From positions 27,657,301-27,721,300 of the forward strand of contig NC_087066.1 of NCBI RefSeq assembly GCF_963678635.1: a stretch of 64,000 nucleotides of DNA, in the 5' to 3' direction. Shown here piece by piece: positions 55,846 to 64,000 of the stretch (position 1 is the first letter of the stretch; every line of letters begins with the position of its first letter). The stretch comes from Symsagittifera roscoffensis (Eukaryota > Xenacoelomorpha > Acoela > Convolutidae). A program made the translations under genes and the position numbers. The notes beneath the pieces are model-generated. The model saw nothing but the letters and a program-made list of their open reading frames with translations, ran no database searches and had not been told where the DNA came from.

Positions 55846-56640
55846 TTAATAAAGCTCTTCATGCTTCGTCAACATAGAGAGAAAGATAGATAGCATCCAC
55901 CAGCAAAACAAATCAACCACTCTTAAGAAAAGCACTTAAGAATCTTAAGAAAAGCACTCGCCTTATATCAGTTGAAAATTTAAAAGTCCGTCATAAGTGA
56001 TAGGAATCACTAGTTCACCTCTGTTCCCAGTGCATCTAAATCTGAATTCAATTGGAGAGTTCTGTAGCTCTCAGTTAATTCTCCTGTTTAGTTGGTTCGG
56101 TCGAACTAAGGCTCAATTTTTGTTCAATCGATGTACTAGATATAAGAGTGCATTAAGTCAGGATTCATCGTTCCTCTGAGGTATTAAACAGTTAAAAGAT
56201 CATGTATATTTGAAAAAGTGCTCAAATACAAGCTGTTCAGATCTGTAAGGACAAACTGTTGAGTTCCTATTTTGTTTACATGGTGTTTTGGGATAGCATG
56301 TTATGTCCGCCCGTTAGTCTATATCAGATGACGAGAAAATGCAAGGAGTGTTTCGATTTTTCATTGGCACGATATGATATGGAGTTTCTCAATTATTTAA
56401 ACGGAAATCATTTTTAGCGTTGCGATAAGCAAGGGTATTGCAATCGGGTACTAGTCTTTTTCCCGTAAACAACTGTCCACACTTGTAGACGATATCCTTT
56501 TCTAGAGGAGCTTCACTTCTAGAGGATCTTCTGGTTTCAGCTTGTAATTATCTTTTCAAAGGTTGTAATTTCTGGTTGTTATTAGCTTGTAAGTATCTTT
56601 TCAAAAAAAGTTTCTCGTTTTTCATTCACTATTTTGTAGC
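55846..56640. other. Unassigned intronic sequence
   Basis: No supported exon. The 60-codon frame at 55997-56179 has no recognisable domain. gctgcgataagcaagggtattgc-type sequence near 56418 recurs near 54035 and 62660. Confidence 0.35.
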
Positions 56641-56995
56641 GACATGTGTGTTTTGCATCGCAAGTGTTGCGAAGCTCCGCTTCGCCTCTGTGTTCAAAAA
56701 TGTTTCCAGATATGTTTAGAATATATAATTATTCCGCTTTCATTAGATTTTAAATTTAATGATTCAAAATTAGAAAATTAAATACATATTTGTTTGACTT
56801 TGGGTTGGAACTTCCTTCGAACTTTACACCGATATAATGCGGGTGTTTTTCTTAAGATGCTGAATGGTTCACTTGTTTTGCTGGTTGCTGTTTTCTATCT
56901 CTCTCCATGGTTGCTATGGTTGACGATGCATGAAGAGCTTTATTAATTTCTGTAATTGCGCTGCAGGAGCTAACTGATGAATAAATTAAATTGAC
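56641..56995 (+). repeat. Intronic repeat pair, member 2, with tail motif
   Basis: gcgaagctccgcttcgcctc lies near 56668. 56700-56960 then repeats 53740-53965 and runs on into the ctgcaggagctaactgatgaat arm seen at 55756-55840. Confidence 0.5.
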
Positions 56996-57960
56996 TTAAC
57001 ATTTTCCCTGGTATGTTTTTATTAATCTTATTCCTCGCTTTTATTCTTTTTTCTAACTACCCTCGTGTTTACTCTTTTCCTTAAGTTGTCGTAAAGCCGG
57101 AATTTGAAAGTAAAAATTGGTATGTTTTGTAGCCTGTCAGCTAAATAAAGTATTCATGCTTATCTTTGCTAGCAATTAAACGTCTCTGCTTCCAAGTCCA
57201 ATATTGATTTAATTTGAAACTACATCAAAATATCAGCCGCTATATTCGTTTTCTGTTCCGATCTGTCTGAGGAAAATAATATTTTGTCACATGTACTTTA
57301 AAAACAGCCCTAAATATACGTTCAGCTTTGCAAACTGTTTTTTTCTGCGCATTTTTGTCAATTTTTTTCCACGGGTTGCTATCACTTACGCGTTCCTCTT
57401 TGTTTGTTGCTTCTATTTTTTCTCCTTCGTTTTATGAGGTGGTTTGAAATTTTAATGATTTCTTTAATATCAGCGCTCAACAATGCAGCGGACGTCAAAA
57501 GGTGGGTGCCCGTTGCCTGTAATATTGACGTTTCAACATTGCTCTATTCAAAAATTCATTTATTCAAATTATTAAATTTTGTCATAGAAAATTTGATGAT
57601 TAAGATTTAATGAGTGAATTGCACATCACTTTATTATGCATTTTCCGTTTTTTTTTTTCAGTTTCCTTCAACAAAATTCCTAAAATTGATTTTGACTTAA
57701 ATTTCTTGTTGAAAAAATCCCTATTACAACGCAAAAGAGAACTGAAATGGAAAGCGCTCGATGAAATGTAGCCAAATTAACGGGACAAGAAAAAATTCAA
57801 TCACGTTCAACAATCAAATATAGGAGAAACTGAGAACTGTCAATTTTTGGAAGCTCGTACTATATTTTGTTTTGAGTCTTTGGCATTGTTTGAAATCCAT
57901 ATCATTCCCTGATATGCATTTGCAGAAAAAGTGAACAACAATTTTTTGTATAGTGTGGAC
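56996..57960. other. Unassigned intronic sequence
   Basis: No supported exon. The 68-codon frame at 57404-57610 contains NNAADVKRWVPVACN, but has no recognisable family and no clear splice context. Confidence 0.3.
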
Positions 57961-58460
57961 TTTTTTATGAACGTAGTTCAGGTTGTATTATAGGTCGCGA
58001 TTTTTTTTCTTTTTTCGTTTGTTTTTCAGGAAAAGTTTGTTTTCAGGTTCAAATTTACTTTTTTTGTGGTTTGACTTTTGATTTCGGTTTCAGTTAATTT
58101 CCTTTTTTAAAAGGAAGGCAAACTCCGCTATCGAACTGCAAAAAACGTGATCGACTTCTCAAATAGAATTCGGTAATGGAATTTGATTATCAGATTTCCC
58201 AGCGAAATAAAATTTTTACCTTTTGATCCAGTTTTCTGAAATTGGGTTAATTTTATCAAAATGTGTCAAAAATAGATTTTTCTAGAAATTCAAAGACCTC
58301 CAATGCCATCTATTTTTTTGTTCAAATTCAAAAGTTGAAGGTTTTTAAAAAAAACAAGTTAGTTTTTTTTCAGTTTCCTTGCGTTCATTACTCTTTTCCA
58401 ACTCTGTTGGCTGTTCCTCAGAGTAAATCTTCTGGTTTTTGTATTCAATATCTTTTTTGA
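57961..58460 (+). repeat. Dispersed intronic repeat family, copy
   Basis: atgaacgtagttcaggt at 57968, aaggcaaactccgctatcga near 58112, ttgatccagttttctgaaat near 58223, ttgcgttcattactctttt near 58379. One of the more complete copies. Confidence 0.6.
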
Positions 58461-58469
58461 TAAATTTGT

Positions 58470-59385
58470 GAAGCGATGTTTTACAACGGGGATTTTCACG
58501 CCTCTAAATTAGTACTCGAACGTTGCAAAAGTTGACTGTAGTTTTTAGGTTTCCCTGCGGAGGTCAAAAGTTTTCTTCAAATCTTTTTTAAATTGTAAGA
58601 AAAAAAATTATTTTTTGATAACAGTGTGAAAGGATGTTTGCAACAGCTCGTCGAAATCAGTACCCAAAATTGTTAAAATTTGATTGTAGTTTTCAGGCTT
58701 TCCTGTGGAGTTCAAAAGGTACCTTTCAATCTTTTCCTTAATTGTTGGAGTTTATTGTTTTTGATGAAAATTTGAAACGATGTTTGCAACGGGAAGTTTC
58801 GCTCCTCGAAATCAGTAAATTTTGAAATTTAATCGGAGTTTAAGGTTTCCTTGCAGAGTACAAATGTTGCCTATTAATCTTTTCTCTTAATATTTTAAAA
58901 GATATTTTGCAACAGAGAGTTTCATGACGCGAAACCATTACTCTTCAACTTCAAACGTTGATAATCATTTTTAGGTTTCCTTCCGGTGTTCAAAAGTTAT
59001 CTAGTAATCATTCCGCTCAAATATTAACAAATTAAAATTAAGTATTTTGTGAAATGTTTGTGACACGATGCCACGGGTAGTTTCACGCATCGCAATCAAT
59101 ACCCGACGTTTTCAAAAATTGATTGTAGTTTTTAGCTTTTCCTACAGTATGTAAAAGTTACATATTAATATATATTTTTTTCTTAATTGTAAGAGATTCA
59201 AAAAACGTATTTTTTGAATTTCTGAAACAAATTGTTGAGTTTTGATCCTCGAAATCAGTACCCGAAAGTTTCAAAATCGATTGTATTTTTAAGGCTTCCT
59301 TGCTGAGTTGAAATGTTACCAAAATATGTTTTCTTTCAATTTTTATGAGAATCAAATTTTTTCAAACTACTTTGTGTAACGATGT
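58470..59385 (+). repeat. Degenerate tandem array, period about 150 bp
   Basis: About six units, each with a gatgtttgcaacgg.gagttt part, a cctcgaaatcagtacccga part, a ttgattgtagtttttaggtttccttgc part and a gttcaaaagttacc part (near 58480, 58630, 58780, 58905, 59050 and 59230). Diverged. Confidence 0.6.
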
Positions 59386-59389
59386 TTTT

Positions 59390-59640
59390 CTCACAAGCAA
59401 GCTTAGTGTTTTAATATGAGTCTACATATTTTCAATTTAACTCGCAGATAGAATTGATAGCATTTTTGTTCTGTAGCATTGGAAATTTGTTTTCTGCTTT
59501 TCATGTTTGACGATTGACACCAGTGTCGATGGCTGAGAAGGCAGATAATGAGAATTCAAATCTCGAGGTCTCAGGTTTAAATCCGAACGGTAGCATTATT
59601 TTGCTTATGCGAGGCCCATTCTTTGTTTTTTTCCTATTTA
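59390..59640 (+). repeat. Composite repeat with tRNA-like core, copy 3
   Basis: Head cacaagcaagcttagtgtt at 59391, then ttaactcgcagataga. Core at 59514-59595 with an A-box-like atggctgagaagg and a B-box-like ggtttaaatcc (59574-59584). Followed at once by a dispersed-family copy. Confidence 0.5.
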
Positions 59641-60640
59641 AGAGTAATGAACTTGGTGAAGACTCGTACGTAGGTCTTGGTGAACTTTCTCTTGCTTTTT
59701 CAACGTTCAGTTTAAGTTCAGTTCATTTTCATACAAACTCCACCATCGAATTGCAAAAATGTAAAGGTCAGGAAAAACGTTTTCGTGCGTGGTTGTTAAT
59801 GTTCAGACTTTCCAGTGGAATTAGGTTTAAATAATGATCCAGTCATCTCAAATTGGTTTTTTTTGATCGAAAAAGAACTGATGATAAATAGTTTTTGAAA
59901 TTCAAAGAGACTAGGGTCATATATTTTTTCTTTATAATTGGAAGTTGAAATATTTTTTTAAAAGTCTGTCTGCTTTTCTTGTTGTGTTAGGTATTCGCTG
60001 TTGTATGGGTGTGCTATATATCTGGAGTTTTCGAAATAAAAAGCGCTTAATCTTGCTGCATTTGGAATGGCATAATCGAATCAAGTCAATAGTTGAACCA
60101 TTGTTTTTTATTATTTTTTGTTAATTGAGCGTTTTTTTTTTCGGGTTATCATAGCCATTTCTGGGTGTTTTTGCTCTCATATGTTGCTAATTTTAAGAGT
60201 AATCAAGGTAGTTAGTACTCTTAAATAGGTCTTGGTAATTTTTGTTTTGTTTTTTTTTCGCTTGAAAAAATTCTACTTTTTGTTAACGCGCGCAGTTTTG
60301 CTTTCTCGCTGTTTGACTTCTAATTTTTTTAATTCATTTTTCCCCCTTCGTTCAAAGGAATATTGAAATGCAAAAATGTTAAGGTCACAGAAAACGTAAT
60401 CGATTTCTTGCTTCGAATGTAGATTTTACTGTTCGGATTTCCCAGCGGAATTAAAAGTTTACCTATTGATCCACTTTTCTCTAATTGGGTTACTTGTCTA
60501 AAAAAGTCAGATTCATAAACTATTCTTGAAACTCAAGGACATATATTTTTGTTTTTTTAAGTGTTTTTTCATAAAATAAATCAATTTTTTTATTACTTGC
60601 GTTCATCGCTCTTTTCCAACTGTCAGTTGCCTATTTTTTT
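59640..60640 (+). repeat. Dispersed intronic repeat family, two copies
   Basis: Starts at 59640 (agagtaatgaacttggtgaag) and 60197 (agagtaatcaaggtagtta). Both keep the middle motif (aatgtaaaggtca.gaaaaacg; aatgttaaggtcacagaaaacg), and the second ends ttgcgttcatcgctctttt. Confidence 0.55.
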
Positions 60641-61320
60641 GTTTTGCCAATTTTTTTATTAATCTCATTTTTCATTTCTTTCTTTTTACCTTTGAATGAA
60701 AGAAATAAAGGCAAATATCAAGGAGTTTTTATGGAGAAATTTTTAAAATTGTGTATGACTTATGAGTGCTTTATAAGAATAAATTTAAAATTTGAAAGGC
60801 GACGACTACAAAAGAAACGAATTGGTGACAGAATAACAAATAAACGGATTGTATGTCCATGTCAGTCATTTGATTATCTCAATCTACATTATTCTAGGAG
60901 CCGCATCCTGTTATACATCAGTTCATACAATTTCAGACAGTAGTTATCTGAATAAATGACGCCAATATAGACTTTTCGTAGATACAACAAAGCAGACATT
61001 ATGTAGAAGAATCCTCTTTAGTTATTCGTTAAATAAACATCACGCGGACAAAAGGCGAACTGGATAATTTTCGCAACTGATTTTTGTGCTTTTCGTATTT
61101 GCAATTGTAGTTTGAGTTAATTTCAATAATTATGAATCTCACAGAAAATCTTTACTGAAGTTTTTTTAATGCAAAGCAACGTATTTTGTTTCGATTCTTT
61201 AGAGAAAATTATTAACTGCTAAGTTTCCGTTTGAGGTTAAACTGAACTCAAAACACTTCAAGTGAATTGTTTTCGCTCACTTCATTTAAATTGACCATGT
61301 AGGTGTAGGTTGCCATTTGT
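60641..61320. other. Unassigned intronic sequence
   Basis: A 99-codon frame at 60644-60943 begins with a hydrophobic run and is Lys/Arg-rich later. No domain or splice support. Otherwise AT-rich. Confidence 0.3.
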
Positions 61321-61947
61321 TTGGCCGAGGTCCTCGAAACATCAATTTTTGGTCTAGATGGTCGGAATATACAGTCAGCACGTTTGATCTGGTTTGTCGA
61401 TAATTGGAAAGATATGAAAGAAAATGTACGTAAAAAAAACATTGTTATAATGCCAACTCGACACCCATCTTTTGAAAATTGGAGATTTATAATTTTGAAC
61501 ACCATTCCACCATGTTCTCATTACTTCTGCACAAAATTGATTTTTAAAACAAAGAAATTGGTCTCGAAGAAAATTGACGGATTTTTTAAAATATATATGA
61601 GGCAAAGTCGACCCCCTGACTACCCAAAGGGTACCCCCTTCGGTACTATTTTGAGACCTCAATTTTGGTGGCTGACCCTTTCTGGTGGTGACTTCAAAAA
61701 TTCGCCTGATGCGCTAAAAAATTTGGCCAAAATAGGGTCTTTTAAGTTTTTTTTTGGAAGAGTACGAAAAATCTTTTTTTTTTACCTCACAAAAGGTCTG
61801 CAATTTCAAAAAAAATATATTTTTGCGATAAAGCAAATCTATAGCAAGTGTACTTCTTATTCCGTCAAAATTTTTGTTCTTAGGAATCATGTTCGGGTCT
61901 TCTCAATCTATCAGAAATACTGCAACAGACATTTTTTGAGCATATAA
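61321..61947 (+). other. 208-codon open frame of unknown nature
   Basis: Unusually long for this AT-rich intron. It opens at TTG; the first ATG in frame is about 30 codons in. The translation is Lys/Phe/Arg-rich and contains SRPPDYPKGTPFGTILRPQF. No family recognised. The centre (61610-61690) is GC-richer than its flanks and resembles repeat sequence more than an exon. A real gene is possible but not supported. Confidence 0.25.
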
Positions 61948-62149
61948 GCATTTTAAGTTCTCCTTAAAAAAAATCAGGCATTATGAAGCTTGTATGATTT
62001 TGATTTTTTAAAATTTGGAGACGCTTTGGAATTTTTTATTTCTTGGAGAAAAGATTTTTCCGATCTTCAGAAAAGTGATACTAATGGAAATACTGTCCAC
62101 TCCACGCGTGTCTGCATTTTCCATTAGTTTCTTTTTACCTTTCCCTTAT

Positions 62150-63250
62150 TTTCTACATTCTCAAAACTAAATCTATGGTCAAAACTTCTGAGGGGGGAAT
62201 GTTGATCCATAGGCTTCCTAAAATCTACCTGATAATTTGGATTTAATTTTAAGAACGGGTCGTGGGAAACTACCCTGCATAAGCAGTTACGGCTCGTTTT
62301 TTGGAAAGAAATAACTAAGATTTTGGATGATATCTAATTTTTGAGGTTTTGAATTATACGCATTTCATCCCGCATCAGCTTATGTTAAAAAATATCAAAC
62401 AGGTGCTCCATCTTTAGCTGGGCCCATAGTATTCGCCCTGTTTTCATTTTTCCCTTCGTAAGTAACGATGAACATATTGAAGAATATATAAGGCGTGATG
62501 GATTGTTTTGTTCAGGGAAAAAATCTTATTTGTTCACGCTCAAAATTGATATTTTGCAACTTGACATTTTTTTTGAGCTCAACTTTGTTCATTTGCTAAA
62601 AAGAAGGCAAACTTCACTATCGAACAGCAAGTGATGAAAAAATGCTTATTGTACCCGTGCGATAAAACAAGGGTATGACAATCGGGTGCTGGATGTCGTA
62701 TTCTTCCGAGAATTTTGTCTTCTCTATTCAAAAGTTTGCAACAGACATGTTTTATGCATTTTAGCATTTTTTAAAATTCCTGTTAGATAATTTCAGGCAT
62801 TATAAAAAATGTATTAATATTGACCTTTTTTATTTGAAGACGCTTTGGAAATTTTTGGAGGGGGGATATTTGAGTCATAAGATCAGTTTTTTCATTTTCC
62901 CTGCCAAACTTGATAACTTGGGTTCACTGTTAAGAACGGATTGTAGGAAAATCCTTCTGCCTCAGCGGCTACGCCCACTTTTTTAAAATAAAACATTGTG
63001 CTCACAGAAAAACGAAATTTCGATTTTTTTGATGATTGTTTGGTAACTCAACTTTTCTCAAAAACAAGTGTGAAAATTCTTAGATTAGGCTTTCAATCAA
63101 GAAACCCGGTTGCGGGAAACCTCTCTGCAAAATTGACTTTTTTTTGAAAAAAATGTTTATGGCTTTCGTAAAAGTCGAATTTTTTGAACTTTTTTGGAAA
63201 CTTTTCTCAAACTACCCAGACAATTCTCTGTTGAAATCGCTAAACAGCTG
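62150..63250 (+). repeat. Degenerate tandem repeats (array 2), with a dispersed-family fragment
   Basis: Related to 54180-55275: ttccctgccaaacttgataa, cctcagcggctacgcccac and cccgcatcagcttatgttaa. A fragment of the dispersed family is inside at about 62460-62640 (aaggcaaacttcactatcga). Confidence 0.5.
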
Positions 63251-63489
63251 ACTACAAGATCTGGTTACTTAGTAACAAAGCTTTATGAAACAAAAACAGC
63301 CTACTGGTGTACCAGCTATTAAGAATCTTTGACCACCTTCAAATTTGTAAAAAGAATTTTAAAATTTTTTGAAAATATTCTGTCGCCTGTAAAAGGGATG
63401 AGGGGACAAGATGCCTTAAAATTCGCATACCAACGAAGCTTTCTAATTAGTTATTTATAGTACACAGGCTTCTTCGAGCACTTAATTTC

Positions 63490-63845
63490 TTTCTACACAA
63501 GCGATCTAATGAGCGTTGTTTTATATTAAGAATCAACAATTTCGCCTTCTATGTTGCAAATTAAAGTTCTCATTTGGTGTCACTTTTGGTGCATAGCATT
63601 GGCAATTAAATAGCATCTGTTGTATCTGTTTTCTTGGCATCTAGTGCTTGATGATTGTCAAGCGACCATGGCGTAGATGCAAAATCGTCGAATCTTGATC
63701 TAGAGGCCGGAGGTTCGATTACCCGGCACAATATTCATTTTTCGAGGCTTATTTTTACTTTTCACCTTTTGCCTCTTTTAGAGCTACATTTTGCCGTTTT
63801 ATCGCATATACTTGAAAAATGAAGCCTTACCTCTGTGTGAAAATT
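63490..63845 (+). repeat. Composite repeat with tRNA-like core, copy 4
   Basis: Head acacaagcgatctaatgagc at 63494, then a core at 63658-63732 with an A-box-like catggcgtagatgc and a B-box-like ggttcgattac (63712-63722), then a tail ending cttacctctgtgtg. Confidence 0.5.
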
Positions 63846-64000
63846 GTAGAATTAGCGCCGCTATTTCTGCAAAAAAAAACAGTCTTAAAACTCTTGATAA
63901 ATTTAACTTTTTTTCTAAAACTAATGTTGTTTTCCGGTTATGCATGCAGTTTTGTTCCCGTGAAGTGTACAATTGTTTTGCAGTTTCCTTAGTTTGGAAG

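Larger units (their letters stand above)
44559..64000 (+). other. unc-10: Intron 2 of the RIM/UNC-10 homolog, running to the window edge
   Basis: No phase-0 exon with the expected WxCxLC continuation of the zinc finger was found. The stretch is AT-rich and repeat-dominated. Either the intron exceeds 19 kb or the next exon was missed. Confidence 0.45.

Overview
The window is AT-rich invertebrate nuclear DNA. It has no bacterial gene layout, its coding segments are short and interrupted by long introns, and it is full of decayed transposable elements. The only clear host gene is the 5' end of a RIM/UNC-10-type active-zone gene, with introns using GTAAGT/GTTAGT donors and a T-rich acceptor. A nematode or other ecdysozoan is the best guess; the sequence does not settle it.

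Layout. (1) 279-6785: a degraded LTR element, here called B, on the + strand, with long terminal direct repeats, a conserved long hairpin and a gag tail rich in Ser, Asn and Arg. (2) 6959-26258: a very large (19.3 kb) LTR retroelement, here called A, on the - strand. Read right to left it has a 5' LTR, gag with a zinc knuckle, an Arg/Ser/Asn-rich tail, the end of reverse transcriptase, RNase H, integrase (HHCC, D,D-35-E and GPY/F), then about 10 kb of unusual ORFs: a membrane/Pro-rich ORF, a Ser/Thr-rich ORF, an envelope-like glycoprotein, a Ser/Pro-rich ORF with a SUMO-type motif, and a 340-codon ORF without an early ATG. Protease and the reverse transcriptase palm are missing. The post-integrase block is duplicated in tandem (9674-13770 and 13771-18457), and the first copy has lost 591 bp covering most of the envelope C-terminal half. 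(3) 26259-30260: a second, 5'-truncated copy of element B with a recognisable gag related to that of A. (4) 30393-30980: an SGNH/GDSL-hydrolase-like ORF on the - strand. (5) 32014-38030: two head-on copies of a non-LTR retrotransposon, here called C, with an N-terminal PHD-like finger, reverse transcriptase and a restriction-like endonuclease. A MITE-like insert lies between them and a relic of it lies on the far side. (6) 38654 to the window end: the RIM/UNC-10 homolog, exon 1 (38654-39114), a 5.2 kb intron, exon 2 (44348-44558), and an intron that seems to run to the window end.

Both visible introns are built largely of decayed repeats: a 1.09 kb tandem duplication, composite repeats carrying tRNA-like cores, a dispersed family present about twelve times always in the same orientation, and three kinds of degenerate tandem arrays.

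The most interesting object is element A: a retrovirus-like element with several extra ORFs after integrase and after the envelope-like gene. None of the mobile-element genes looks intact, so the window records decay and rearrangement rather than an active system. Element names A, B and C are labels used here only.
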